Source: Fibrobacter succinogenes (GTDB lineage: Bacteria > Fibrobacterota > Fibrobacteria > Fibrobacterales > Fibrobacteraceae). Taken from it: a DNA stretch of 43,816 nt. Location: NCBI GenBank assembly GCA_902776765.1, contig CACYRP010000041.1:1-43816 (forward strand), given 5' to 3'. Below, one piece after another: positions 1 through 8,860 of the stretch (the first letter of the stretch is position 1; each line of letters opens with the position of its first letter). Under the pieces are notes generated by a model. That model saw only the letters and a list, made by a program, of their open reading frames with translations. It did not search any database and was not told where the DNA came from. Made by a program: the position numbers and the translations under genes.

Positions 1-40
1 CCCATCCAGAGCTAAAATTACAAGTCTGCGCTTTTAGTTT

Positions 41-106
41 TCACTTATCAATTCTTGCCATTTCTTCCGTTTCAATCTTAGTCCAGACACCATCGCCCTT
101 ATACAC
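41..106 (-). pseudogene. 3' remnant of a cysteine-rich lipoprotein gene
   Basis: Just past the stop of the neighbouring lipoprotein gene, another frame on the minus strand encodes VYKGDGVWTKIETEEMARIDK followed by TGA (split here for reading: VYKGDGVWTK, then IETEEMARIDK). It resembles the C-terminal part of the Cys-rich modules in this cluster (YVYTENGWT, AYVGNGVWEE). An in-frame stop lies directly upstream and there is no start codon, so it cannot be an independent gene. I infer that it is the tail of an earlier gene whose 5' part was replaced or frameshifted away. The fragment is short, so the homology rests on pattern only. Confidence 0.45.
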
Positions 107-1221
107 TAATCACACTTCAAATTATTTTCAGGGCGTTCAATATCATGTATTTGCCATTCACCCGAAGAACAGATATAATGGTACACCTTATCATCGACTG
201 TTCTTTCAGCACTTTCACCATCAGTACATTCCGTTTCAATCTTAGGCGCATTCAGGAGTTCTTCACAAGTACCAGCATATGCAGGATCATACCAGTCGTC
301 ATAGCCCTTATACGTCCACCCCTTTTCGGTATAGACATAGCAGCTCAAACGAATCGGGCCTCCCAATGGGAGATATCCGGCATAATGTATTGAGCATATA
401 TCGCCAACTTTCGCATCGGTTTGATTACACTCAATATCGTTTGCACTTTTTGCGTTCCAGGAACCCTGTTCACATATGAAGCTTCGTTCAGAGCCATACT
501 TTGGATTTCCAACAAAGATTTTTTCGACAGATCCTTCGCGCTCCGCATTACAAACTGGGAAAGTATAAGCAAAACCTCCAATATTGATTTGCACGCTATC
601 ACCACCTGCAATCATTCTAATAGAGTCTGAAGATGCAGAATGCTTAATATAGTACAACAGCCATTCACCAGAAGAACAGGTATATGAATAAACCTTATTG
701 TTTTTTTCAATTTCTTTTGGTTCTTCACCATCCATACATCCCGTTTCAATCTGAGGCGCATTTAAGACTTCTTCACAGAAACTTTTTTGATCTTCGCCAT
801 AAAAATCGACACCCCCCTTATTAGTCCAGCCATTTTCTGTATAGACATAGCAACTCAAACGAATCGGGCCACCCATACCGACATATCCGTAATATCTAAT
901 TGGGCAAACATCGCCAATCTTCACATCGGATTGAGCGCACTCAACATCGACTGCACTCGTTTCGTCCCAGGAACCTTTTTCACATTTATAGTAGCGGTCG
1001 AAACCATACTTTGAATCCCCAATAAACTTCTTTATGGAAGTTCCTTCGCGTTCTGCATTACAGGCCGGGAAAGTATAAGTAAAACCTCCAATATTAATTT
1101 GCACGGTATCACCAGATTCACCCGAAGGCGAAGTAACATTCTCGTCACTGCAAGCAATGAGCGACAACATTGAAAATGCAGCCACAGCTGCAATCGCACA
1201 AACATGATTCCTATTGAACAT
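106..1221 (-). CDS. Cys-rich lipoprotein with two tandem repeat units
   Basis: A 371-aa secreted lipoprotein. The start is taken as the ATG at 1221, because GGAG lies 8 nt upstream; a GTG two codons earlier fits less well. Residues 1-24 form a signal peptide ending in lipobox LIAC, with Cys24 as the lipidation site. The rest is two copies of a unit of about 160 aa, each starting VQINIGGF-YTFP-CNAEREG and running through a GGPIRLSCYVYTE segment to CSSGEW. Each copy holds about eight cysteines, so disulfides are likely outside the cytoplasm. It is the last gene of the minus-strand lipoprotein cluster, 110 bp after its neighbour. Function is unknown; surface exposure or carbohydrate adhesion is only a guess. 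Confidence 0.8.
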   Translation of the reverse strand: MFNRNHVCAIAAVAAFSMLSLIACSDENVTSPSGESGDTVQINIGGFTYTFPACNAEREGTSIKKFIGDSKYGFDRYYKCEKGSWDETSAVDVECAQSDVKIGDVCPIRYYGYVGMGGPIRLSCYVYTENGWTNKGGVDFYGEDQKSFCEEVLNAPQIETGCMDGEEPKEIEKNNKVYSYTCSSGEWLLYYIKHSASSDSIRMIAGGDSVQINIGGFAYTFPVCNAEREGSVEKIFVGNPKYGSERSFICEQGSWNAKSANDIECNQTDAKVGDICSIHYAGYLPLGGPIRLSCYVYTEKGWTYKGYDDWYDPAYAGTCEELLNAPKIETECTDGESAERTVDDKVYHYICSSGEWQIHDIERPENNLKCD

Positions 1222-1331
1222 AAACACATCTCCAATGTAATGTCAAAAATTAATTTGCAACAAAATACTTAATCAAGTGCGTAAAAAACATTCGTTTTTA
1301 TATGTAATAAAAAAACTCTTACACATTGCAC

Positions 1332-3422
1332 TCATTTCTTTTCGTAATGATTAAAGATATATTCGACAGGTTCGGCATAACCAGAAACGCATTGGTAAAC
1401 CGCACCGGGTTCATCATTACGCGGCAGCGAATACCTCTTTTCGCCTTCCGTTTCAGCATTACAGCCTAAGTGGTCAGAAGATAAATAGTCCTCAAATTCA
1501 CTCCGCGTTTCCAAGGTCCAAGAACCATTTTCACGATAGCGGTAATAATTTCGAGACAAGCAATAATCATACACACCCCAACCACCTATCGTATAAAGTT
1601 CTTCATCATACCAGCAAGTTTCCAGCAATCCACCTACACGGTCCCCAACTTTTGCTTCTTTGGGCAAATCCAAAACATCGTATTCCATATCCGTCAAGCC
1701 TTCCTTTCGGGAATCCGTATATTGCCGAGGCACAACATTCGACTGTTTCCATTGCCCAGCTCTGCAATAGTAATTCACCCAACCTGATTCACGTAATTTG
1801 GGCTGATTATATTCGTCAACTTCACAATTAAATTCTGAACCTTCCCCACAAGAGACAAAATAAGTTTTATAAATCACCGGACAAAAACCTAATTCAGGAT
1901 CATAGCCAGACTTCACCCAACCGCCATTCATCCACACGCCATTGACCAAGATTGCTCCATCATCGTATTTATAGTAAACCATTTTTCCATCTATTTCAAT
2001 CGAGCAAGTTCCACTAACTGAGACAGAATCCGCGCAGTTGTAAAAAGTAGCCTCATCTATTTCAGTCCACCCGTCGCTAGAACACTGGTAATACATAGAC
2101 AATGTATTATCATCACGACCATAAACAATTTTTTCTTTATCGCCTACGTTTTCGGCGGAGCATTCCTTGGTTATTTTAGTCAAGCCGTCACATTCTTCCC
2201 AAACGCCGTTGCCAACATAAGCGAATCTTCTTTCAGAAGGCGTAACGTTCATACCTGCTTGGAATATGTTTATCGTTCCAGTTTTTCGGCAAAGATCCCC
2301 CACCTGCACGCCAGTGGTATCGCAAGTAAGGCTAATGTCCCCACGAACCCACAAGCCGCTTTCACACCTATTATAAGTATCGTATCCATATTTGGGGTTT
2401 CCCTCCCACACAACTTTGACCTCGCCCTCATTTTCTGCAGTACACTCCTCCTCAACTGATTTAGAATAGACTTCATTATTTGAATAAGGAGCCCATCCGT
2501 TTTCAGTACATTTAAACGCAGAATCTTGAAAAGCCGAACTTCTACTGTCATCAATAAATAATCTTCTCATTCCAAGATTAGACGCATCGCATTTGCCAAG
2601 GCCATATTGATTTGCCCAGAAACGATTCACGTAGGTTTCAAACGCCGGAACATCAGCAATTTTCCACGATTCTATATTTTTACGAATCTCCGCAAGCCTT
2701 CCCGAACGATTCGATTTGTACGCAAAATCAGCAATCTTAATCTTAAGCAAAGAATCATTCCAAACGCCATCTGCAGCAAAATCTTGGCCCATCATGGCAA
2801 AACGTTCCATGAAACCAGCATCCGATTCATCACCAAGTAAAAGAACGTTAATTGCCAGAAGCGCCGCATCGCCTTCGCTATTTCCAAATATGTTCAGACA
2901 TTCAACCTTGTCATAATCGACATCGGCATAAAAAGCTGCAAAAATTTCGTGATCCGCTTGCCGTTTCGCATCTTCGATGGACATATTATTCTGTTCCATC
3001 AAAGTATGAACTCGTTCGTACTCAAGATGCGTAAGCAAATTTATATTCACATTCGATTTTTCTCTTACATCCGCAAGAGCTTTCATGAATATTGAACCGT
3101 TTGATTTTTTCCCGGTAACCTCATTGCGATAATACCCGTTCACTTCAAGCAAAACATACGGATGATCTAGGGACACATTTTCGATAGAAAAATCGCCTCT
3201 GTCATTTATCACTTTTCCTTTGAAGCTTTTGCCGGTCTGTGCAAGCGAGCTGCCGTCAAGTTCCTGCATCGTAACCGACGAGCCTTCCAAGAAAGGCCCC
3301 TTCTGCGTTACACCGATGACATTTCCGTCAAAAGTCTCGTTACCGCCGGAAACATTTTCTGACGAGCACCCCCAAAGGAGTATTCCGAGCGTAAATAAAG
3401 TTGAAAACACTGTAAATTTCAT
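1332..3422 (-). CDS. Large Cys-rich lipoprotein with QKGPF-type N-terminal domain
   Basis: A 696-aa lipoprotein. The ATG at 3422 is chosen because AGGAG lies 7 nt upstream; a TTG two codons earlier is unlikely. The signal peptide ends in LLWGC (Cys19). Residues about 35-290 form a domain beginning GVTQKGPFLEGSSVTMQELDG, with NEVTGK and NVNINLLTHLE motifs; this domain is shared with the upstream gene and is common in bacterial surface lipoproteins. The remainder consists of Cys-rich modules (CTAENEG, CSAENVG, CNAETEG, each followed by Y-x-C and a Trp). Its C-terminal 200 aa closely match the lipoprotein at 5689-7110 (PRQYTDSRKEGLTD, GDRVGGLLE). It lies 13 bp after the preceding gene and is surely co-transcribed. 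Role unknown. Confidence 0.82.
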   Translation of the reverse strand: MKFTVFSTLFTLGILLWGCSSENVSGGNETFDGNVIGVTQKGPFLEGSSVTMQELDGSSLAQTGKSFKGKVINDRGDFSIENVSLDHPYVLLEVNGYYRNEVTGKKSNGSIFMKALADVREKSNVNINLLTHLEYERVHTLMEQNNMSIEDAKRQADHEIFAAFYADVDYDKVECLNIFGNSEGDAALLAINVLLLGDESDAGFMERFAMMGQDFAADGVWNDSLLKIKIADFAYKSNRSGRLAEIRKNIESWKIADVPAFETYVNRFWANQYGLGKCDASNLGMRRLFIDDSRSSAFQDSAFKCTENGWAPYSNNEVYSKSVEEECTAENEGEVKVVWEGNPKYGYDTYNRCESGLWVRGDISLTCDTTGVQVGDLCRKTGTINIFQAGMNVTPSERRFAYVGNGVWEECDGLTKITKECSAENVGDKEKIVYGRDDNTLSMYYQCSSDGWTEIDEATFYNCADSVSVSGTCSIEIDGKMVYYKYDDGAILVNGVWMNGGWVKSGYDPELGFCPVIYKTYFVSCGEGSEFNCEVDEYNQPKLRESGWVNYYCRAGQWKQSNVVPRQYTDSRKEGLTDMEYDVLDLPKEAKVGDRVGGLLETCWYDEELYTIGGWGVYDYCLSRNYYRYRENGSWTLETRSEFEDYLSSDHLGCNAETEGEKRYSLPRNDEPGAVYQCVSGYAEPVEYIFNHYEKK

Positions 3423-3435
3423 AAACAAGCTCCTA

Positions 3436-4488
3436 TTAGTTATTCAATTCTATTAAAAACGGATCTTCAGCCAAATACCACCGGCATCTGACACCATCAT
3501 CAGTACATCCGAAATCATTATCGAAGAAACATACAAATTCTTTATTATAGTATTTGCTATTAGGATTAGCAATCTTCTTCCTATCCCCAGCATGCATCGC
3601 ATCACATGCACCTAGATTAAATTCGCTTGTCCAAAACCTATAAAGAAGCCCATTTATATAAGGAGCGTTCTCGTAGTATATTTCATCACGTAAATTCCAC
3701 GAATTCACGTTATGATAGATTTTGGACAATGTCGTATTCTCTACATCTTTCGTTATTTCTTCATTTTCAAGTTGATAAGCCCAATCCGCAACTTCACCCT
3801 TTTCTTGGCCGTGCCATTCACCGTTTTCTGCAAAAGAACGAGCTGCCAAAGCGAGGCGTTCAGAAAAGTCCGCAACAGAACCATCACCCAGCATCAACAC
3901 GCTTAAAGCAAGCAAAGCACCACCATTTTCACTCGAAAAGATATCCATATCCTCTGGAGATTCTAAACTATTCATGAAACCGAACGACGAAAAAATTTCT
4001 GACTCAGCTTGTTTTTTAGCATCTGCAAAAGACAAGCCCTGTTTCTGAACAAGATTAAGAACACGATCCGTCTCTAGATGCGTAAGAACATTCACATTTA
4101 CATTGTTACGATTCGTCAAATCCGTAAGGGCATTTAAAGAAATCATGCCTTCAGAATTTTTTCCGGTAACTTCATTACGAAAATAGCCATTTACTTCAAG
4201 CAAAGCATACTGCGAAGCAAGATTCACATTCTTGACAGCAAAATCTCCCAAATTAGTTTTTACACTAGTCTTGAAGCTTCTACCTGTTTGAACTAAAGTT
4301 TTTCCATCGAGTTCCTGAATTGTCACCGAGGAACCCACCAAGAAAGGCCCCTTCTGCGTTACACCTGCAATTTCACGATCCTTAATCGCGACAATGCCTT
4401 CGGCTTCTTCGCTCGTGCCGCCGGCAGTATTGTTTTCGGAGCAAGCCCAAAACAAAGTAGCAATCGCCAATAAATACAAAAAATTCAT
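3436..4488 (-). CDS. Lipoprotein, QKGPF-domain paralogue
   Basis: A 350-aa lipoprotein with a short signal peptide ending in LFWAC (Cys16). After a Ser/Glu-rich linker, the domain starting GVTQKGPFLVGSSVTIQELDG aligns along its length with residues 35-290 of the next gene: NEVTGK, NVNVNVLTHLETDRV and the closing LGACDA/LGKCDA. It has only one short Cys-rich unit (ACDAMHAG ... FVCFFDNDFGC) before it ends. It therefore looks like a short-form paralogue produced by duplication. It sits between the TIGR02147 gene (27 bp upstream) and the 696-aa lipoprotein (13 bp downstream) in one operon. The ATG at 4488 is preceded by a weak GAGTGAGAA. Confidence 0.8.
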   Translation of the reverse strand: MNFLYLLAIATLFWACSENNTAGGTSEEAEGIVAIKDREIAGVTQKGPFLVGSSVTIQELDGKTLVQTGRSFKTSVKTNLGDFAVKNVNLASQYALLEVNGYFRNEVTGKNSEGMISLNALTDLTNRNNVNVNVLTHLETDRVLNLVQKQGLSFADAKKQAESEIFSSFGFMNSLESPEDMDIFSSENGGALLALSVLMLGDGSVADFSERLALAARSFAENGEWHGQEKGEVADWAYQLENEEITKDVENTTLSKIYHNVNSWNLRDEIYYENAPYINGLLYRFWTSEFNLGACDAMHAGDRKKIANPNSKYYNKEFVCFFDNDFGCTDDGVRCRWYLAEDPFLIELNN

Positions 4489-4515
4489 ATTCTCACTCGC
4501 TCGTTTGTATTAAGT

Positions 4516-5367
4516 TTATTTTTGAGTTTCTCTTACAGAAGCGCCATTGCAAATATTTTCCGTCAGCGGGAAAAGTTGCATATTCAAACGGCAAACTTTT
4601 TCCACGCCCTTATCTGCTGCGACGATCGATACAATGCGTTTACGGCACCGGGTAAGTTCCTCAACAACTTTCGAGTAACTTTCCGCCGTCACGCCCATTG
4701 TAATACCGCTAAAATTTCGTTCCGAAATAGGCAACTTGTCCAAAGCTTCAAGCGCAAATTCACCCATCTGGCGCAACAACGAATGAACGGCCACAGCAAC
4801 GACATTCAAACGTCCCGTTGAAAGCGATTGATTCGTCTGGTGATAACGCCCCTTAATATCACGCGTCAAAAGCCCTGCTTTCATCAAAAAGCTTAAGCTT
4901 TCACTGACATCCGCTGCAGAAATCGGGGGTTTGCACACTTTAGCAATCTCGTTCGGTTTCGCCCCCGGCATCGCTACAGCAAGTTCACGGACAACAGAAT
5001 GTTTCCAAGTTTCATAAAAAGAGTACATTTCGCTACCGAGAATTTTTACACGGTTGGCTTCACAGAGCACTTTCATCTCTTCAAAACATTTCTTCTTTTC
5101 GAGATCCGTTTTCGCTCGCTCATAACGCACCATCAAGACAAAATAATCACGTTCAAACCCGGATAATTTCATAGCTTGTGCGGTTCGTTTCGCACCATCT
5201 TCGCGAAGCCGAGTTTTGCCATCGCAAACGAGCTTCAAATGCGAACCCGAAGCAAACCCCGCCAATTTCGCAAATTCACGCCACGTAAACGCCGAGCAGC
5301 GCTTCCGTTCGTGATAATAATCCAATAAATATTCACGATAATCTTTGTATTCGGTAACAGGCTTCAT
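4516..5367 (-). CDS. TIGR02147 family protein (probable transcriptional regulator)
   Basis: A 283-aa soluble protein. The N-terminus (YKDYREYLLDYYHERK, then FTWREFAKLAGFASGSHLK) is the hallmark of TIGR02147, a family expanded in Fibrobacter. Residues 20-60 look like a helix-turn-helix. The C-terminal half carries the conserved pattern RNFSGITMGVTAE followed by a helix rich in basic residues. The chosen start is the ATG at 5367, because it begins the conserved region; the 14 codons upstream start with TTG and are probably untranslated. It is the first gene of an operon with three lipoproteins, so controlling their expression is a reasonable inference. No DNA-binding experiment on the family is implied here. 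Confidence 0.8.
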   Translation of the reverse strand: MKPVTEYKDYREYLLDYYHERKRCSAFTWREFAKLAGFASGSHLKLVCDGKTRLREDGAKRTAQAMKLSGFERDYFVLMVRYERAKTDLEKKKCFEEMKVLCEANRVKILGSEMYSFYETWKHSVVRELAVAMPGAKPNEIAKVCKPPISAADVSESLSFLMKAGLLTRDIKGRYHQTNQSLSTGRLNVVAVAVHSLLRQMGEFALEALDKLPISERNFSGITMGVTAESYSKVVEELTRCRKRIVSIVAADKGVEKVCRLNMQLFPLTENICNGASVRETQK

Positions 5368-5504
5368 GATAGTAAAAATAAAAAATTGCACCGAACAACG
5401 CAACATCAATTTAAAAACAAAAATGGCGTTTTTGAACGAATTTTAGCAATTTTACAATTCAGATAAAAAATTTTAAAAAATTTAAAACAAAAATAAATTT
5501 TTAT

Positions 5505-5545
5505 AAAACAAAAAGCCCCGGGATTGAGGTTTGCAATCCCGGGGC
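5505..5545 (-). terminator. Strong intrinsic terminator
   Basis: A perfect 11-bp stem (GCCCCGGGATT with its complement, 9-nt loop) lies at 5515-5545. On the minus strand it is followed by TTTTTGTTTTA. It ends the transcript of the 5689-7110 lipoprotein and its decayed 3' neighbour before the TIGR02147 operon begins. Confidence 0.85.
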
Positions 5546-5567
5546 GAGTTAATCGAAAAAGAGCGAG

Positions 5568-5690
5568 TTATTCTGCGGCAGCTTTATCTGCAGGCGCATT
5601 TTCCTTGCAATAATCAATCCCTAATTCATAAGATTGTACAGAATCATATTTTCCCCAACCATTCTCTTATAGATATAGCAATTCACTTTT
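5568..5690 (-). pseudogene. Frameshifted C-terminal remnant of a lipoprotein gene
   Basis: Directly after the stop of the 473-aa lipoprotein, the minus strand reads NCYIYK in one frame. After a one-base slip it reads EWLGKYDSVQSYELGIDYC and then KENAPADKAAAE plus TAA. NCYIYK-x-EWLG matches the CYVYTENGW motif of the paralogues, so this is the 3' end of a lipoprotein gene with a frameshift. It lies between the intact gene and the terminator, as if the end of the original gene had been displaced. No start or ribosome binding site is present. Confidence 0.6.
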
Positions 5691-7110
5691 AATTTTCAAC
5701 CCTTTCGTACCAGTTAAACACATATTTGGTAATCGATAGACTTCCTGCTTCGCAGTGGAAAATTCGAATGGGATTTGATCTAATATCTTCTATATCCTTC
5801 CCTTCTTGTTCCGGATTGCAATGCGATGACGTAGGACTTACCGTGATTCGAGTTCGAGCATCATTATTCAAATCTTCTTCAGTTTCTAAAGCCCAGGAAC
5901 CATCCTCATGATATCGATAATAGTTTAGCGGAAAACAGTAATTGTATTTTTCGTAAAACAATTTAATCTCCATTCCACCAAAAAGCAATTCATCATCATA
6001 CATGCAGAGTTCCAACAAGCCCCCCATTCGATCACCTACCGAAGCATCTTTGGGCAAGTCCAAAACATCAAATTCATCGTCTGTCAGACCCTCTTTTCGA
6101 GAATCTATATATTGACGAGGAATCATATTTCTTTCAGTCCATCTGCCATCTCCGCATGAATAAAGTTTTCCATCTTTCACCCCATATTTTTGCAAAGCAA
6201 TCAAAGGACAATACCCCAAAACAGGATCATAATCTATTCTTTTCCATGTACATAAACCGCCCCTAAATGCTGGAATAGTGTCATATACGAAAAATGTTTT
6301 TTCACCATCAGATTCAATGACGCAGGTATCTTGAAAAGATAAATTTTTCAAAGAACAGGTATAATCATCAACATCAGTTTCTCCCCAAGTAGCGCCGTAG
6401 CCGTTCGAACCGCACCTGTAATACCTGATTTTCCTTTCCGCACCCGTTCCCACAAAGAATTTTTTCACTTCACCAATGTTGTCTTCAACTCGGTTCCATA
6501 TTCCGTCACCCGCATAGGTATATAAATATCTATAAACTATGTTATAATCGCCACCCACCAACACAGATTCACGAGCATCACCCACTTGCACTCCCGTGGT
6601 ATCCCAAGTAATCGATCCATCTCGCTCAGTCCAAACGCCCTGTTCACACCTAAAATGGCCGTAATAATCTCTTCCGAGCCTGGAAGTACGAGAACGATAT
6701 ATCAATCCGATTTTGCCTTCATTCGCAGCGTTACATTCTGGAAATTCCGAACGATCCTTGAAATTTTCCCAAGCCCCCCGTCTGCACTGAGCATAAAACA
6801 TTTGATATTCATGCTTAGAATTACCTTTAGTACCTATAACTCGGCCCTCATTCTCAGCATTACAATTTTCTTGAAAACATAACTCACTACTTGGGATATA
6901 TATACCCACACATTTCGTTCCTGCCGAAGATAATTCTGCAACGGACGAAGAGGATTCCAGTGCGCCAGATGTTCCCGGCGTGGGATCAGAATTCACAACC
7001 GGCGCATCGAAACTAGTTGGGTTCGACTCGGAACAAGCCAACAGCGAAAACGATAAAACCACGGCGAAAGCCGTAGCAGCAACAGCGGCAACACGATTAA
7101 AGTTTATCAT
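5689..7110 (-). CDS. Cys-rich lipoprotein paralogue
   Basis: A 473-aa lipoprotein. The ATG at 7110 is selected because AGGAG lies 6 nt upstream and a signal peptide starts there (lipobox LLAC, Cys26); the open frame further upstream is leader sequence. A Ser/Pro/Thr-rich linker (residues about 30-60) is followed by Cys-rich modules (FQENCNAENEG, FPECNAANEG). The C-terminal region, DYDPVLGYCP through PRQYIDSRKEGLTDDEFDVLDLP to the end, aligns with the 696-aa lipoprotein. It lacks the QKGPF domain. It is transcribed alone, with a perfect hairpin in its leader and a strong terminator downstream. Function unknown; a surface location is expected from the lipobox. Confidence 0.8.
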   Translation of the reverse strand: MINFNRVAAVAATAFAVVLSFSLLACSESNPTSFDAPVVNSDPTPGTSGALESSSSVAELSSAGTKCVGIYIPSSELCFQENCNAENEGRVIGTKGNSKHEYQMFYAQCRRGAWENFKDRSEFPECNAANEGKIGLIYRSRTSRLGRDYYGHFRCEQGVWTERDGSITWDTTGVQVGDARESVLVGGDYNIVYRYLYTYAGDGIWNRVEDNIGEVKKFFVGTGAERKIRYYRCGSNGYGATWGETDVDDYTCSLKNLSFQDTCVIESDGEKTFFVYDTIPAFRGGLCTWKRIDYDPVLGYCPLIALQKYGVKDGKLYSCGDGRWTERNMIPRQYIDSRKEGLTDDEFDVLDLPKDASVGDRMGGLLELCMYDDELLFGGMEIKLFYEKYNYCFPLNYYRYHEDGSWALETEEDLNNDARTRITVSPTSSHCNPEQEGKDIEDIRSNPIRIFHCEAGSLSITKYVFNWYERVEN

Positions 7111-7176
7111 AACCAACTCCTGTTGACACCAACATATAATATCGGCTTTCGGAAAACAACAATTTTCGAAAAATAG

Positions 7177-7207
7177 AACTGCCGATTTTTCGTCAAAATC
7201 GGCAGTT
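7177..7207 (-). promoter_or_regulatory. Perfect hairpin in lipoprotein leader
   Basis: A 13-bp perfect inverted repeat (AACTGCCGATTTT and its complement, 5-nt loop) lies about 67 nt upstream of the lipoprotein ATG. On the minus strand it is followed by CTATTTTTCG, so it could act as an attenuator. It could also be an operator read as DNA. Nothing shows which. Confidence 0.45.
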
Positions 7208-7291
7208 TCCACAACACTCTGTTTTTTTTCTAATCTATAAAACAAAAAAACAATTTTTTAAAACAAAATTTTTCTCTGCAGCAAAAGGACA

Positions 7292-7323
7292 AAAGTCGCC
7301 ACCCCGAAGGGCAACGACTTTTT
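7292..7323 (-). terminator. Intrinsic terminator of the SH3-like gene
   Basis: An 8-bp outer stem (AAAAGTCG/CGACTTTT) continues into a GC-rich inner stem capped by a TTCG tetraloop. It lies 16 nt after the stop of the gene at 7340-7783 and leads into T-rich sequence on the minus strand. Confidence 0.65.
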
Positions 7324-7339
7324 CGTTTAACTTTGTTAT

Positions 7340-7783
7340 TTAATTTTCGCCGTTTTTCATCTCCATCTGTTCGCGGTCCATGGTGTATGCCAAGTATTCC
7401 CTGAAATCTCGATCGATTTCCACTTTTTCGAAATCATAAACATCATCATAGAAAACCGACGCGATCAAAGGATTATCCGCTGGCGCCCAAATACCGATAT
7501 CGTCCAAAACCATGGATTTGTCTCCCGGACCTTTGGCCACGTATTCAAGCTTGGATTTGGCAACCCAACCTTGCCCGCATTTTCCTTTGACCAAAACTGC
7601 CGTATCCGAATTTTTCAAAATCGTAAGTTCGTCGTTAAAGCCTGCCGTGCAAATGACTCGACCACCTTCTTTTTCAGATGTGACCTCGACATCTCCACGT
7701 TTTGACTTGACAAACTCGGCTCCAAACGATGTTGAAACCATAAAAGCGATGGCGACAAGCGCCGTTATCTTTACGTTTTTCAT
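7340..7783 (-). CDS. Small secreted SH3-like protein
   Basis: A 147-aa protein. The ATG at 7783 has an excellent AAGGAGG six to seven nt upstream and begins a Sec signal peptide (MKNVKITALVAIAFM ... SFGAEF), probably cleaved near residue 22. Residues about 25-80 (RGDVEVTSEKEGGRVICTAG, then ELTIL and GWVAKSKLEYV) resemble a bacterial SH3-like fold with one Cys pair. The C-terminal half is acidic and unrecognised. It is monocistronic with its own terminator. A periplasmic or surface role is likely; no enzymatic motif is seen. Confidence 0.65.
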   Translation of the reverse strand: MKNVKITALVAIAFMVSTSFGAEFVKSKRGDVEVTSEKEGGRVICTAGFNDELTILKNSDTAVLVKGKCGQGWVAKSKLEYVAKGPGDKSMVLDDIGIWAPADNPLIASVFYDDVYDFEKVEIDRDFREYLAYTMDREQMEMKNGEN

Positions 7784-7976
7784 GATGTCCTCCTTGATTT
7801 TATTAGAACGTTCAACCGTCCCATCCAGCAAATTACAAAGTAAAGTTTACATAGACCACGGGATAAATAGTCCCACTTAGAATAGAACCGCTATTTTTGG
7901 TGCTATAAATACAACGATTACTAGCTCTGTAAACTTTTTTTTCTCGTTATTTCACTCGTATTAAAATATTTTTAAG

Positions 7977-8004
7977 TTGTTGAACCTCCATGTTTTGTTA
8001 TAAT
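7977..8004 (+). promoter_or_regulatory. Promoter of the beta-barrel gene, possibly leaderless
   Basis: TTGTTG, 16 bp, TATAAT. The -10 ends 6 nt before the ATG at 8011, so transcription would start at or next to the start codon. There is no Shine-Dalgarno sequence, and the signal peptide begins exactly at that ATG. Confidence 0.5.
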
Positions 8005-8010
8005 TTCACC

Positions 8011-8853
8011 ATGCTTTTAAAAAAATCTTGCTTACTCGCGTCCATGGTTTTAGCCCTCTCCACGAGTGCTTTTGCTCAATCCGATTCCGACGATGAATGG
8101 GTGTCCGCCGATTCCGCCCCAGCAGCCACATCCAGCGGCGAAGCCTACGATGGCTCAAACGATAGCGAATTCGCAAACGACGAAGAATACGCCAGCGCTT
8201 ACGCAAGATACAAGACACAGACAACATCACGTTCCGAAATCAGCAAGCAGCGCAGCGAAGGATTTTCGCAATCCGTCTTTCTTGGAGCTCGCATACAGGG
8301 CGGCTTCAACACATTCCTCGGCTCAAATTCCAAAGGCTGGGGTGCAGGCTGGAACGCAGGCGCAGGCCTAATTATCAAGATTTCCATGTTCACAAAGAAC
8401 TTCAGCCTCGTTCCGGAACTCACATTCAACTACCGCCAGTACAATTACGAAAAGGACATGGGCGTTTACACCAACAAGGGCAAGCTGAACATCATGTTGT
8501 TCGAACTCCCGATCATGTTCCGCTACACGTTCGAGCAATACGACCTTTTTGCAGCTGCCGGCTTGCACCTCGGACTCAAACTGATGGGCGATACGGAATT
8601 CAGTTCCGAAGCTAATGGCGGTGTAGTCACCGGAAACGTAGACAAGAGCACCAACACTTTCGTTTCAACGAACATGGAAGTAGGCCTTGCCCTCGAAGGC
8701 GGCTACATGCTCACAAGAAACGTTCACCTGAATCTCCGCATTGTCCAGAGCTTTACGAACCTGCTGAACCAAGGCTTGACGGTGGAACAATCGTTTACGA
8801 ACTCAACACTCCTTACATTCTACACTAATGTTGGCATTTCGTTCTTGTTCTAA
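8011..8853 (+). CDS. Outer-membrane beta-barrel protein
   Basis: A 280-aa protein. The start is the ATG at 8011, which opens a classical signal peptide (MLLKKSCLLASMVLALSTSAFAQ); an ATG seven codons upstream would add a poor leader. After an acidic Ser/Asp-rich stretch (residues 25-75), residues about 90-280 show alternating hydrophobic/polar strands with Gly and aromatic girdles. The protein ends in ISFLF, a terminal Phe typical of outer-membrane barrels. It resembles the PorT/OMP_b-brl family of about eight strands. It is monocistronic with a downstream terminator. The ligand or function is unknown. Confidence 0.75.
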   Translation: MLLKKSCLLASMVLALSTSAFAQSDSDDEWVSADSAPAATSSGEAYDGSNDSEFANDEEYASAYARYKTQTTSRSEISKQRSEGFSQSVFLGARIQGGFNTFLGSNSKGWGAGWNAGAGLIIKISMFTKNFSLVPELTFNYRQYNYEKDMGVYTNKGKLNIMLFELPIMFRYTFEQYDLFAAAGLHLGLKLMGDTEFSSEANGGVVTGNVDKSTNTFVSTNMEVGLALEGGYMLTRNVHLNLRIVQSFTNLLNQGLTVEQSFTNSTLLTFYTNVGISFLF

Positions 8854-8860
8854 TCGAATA

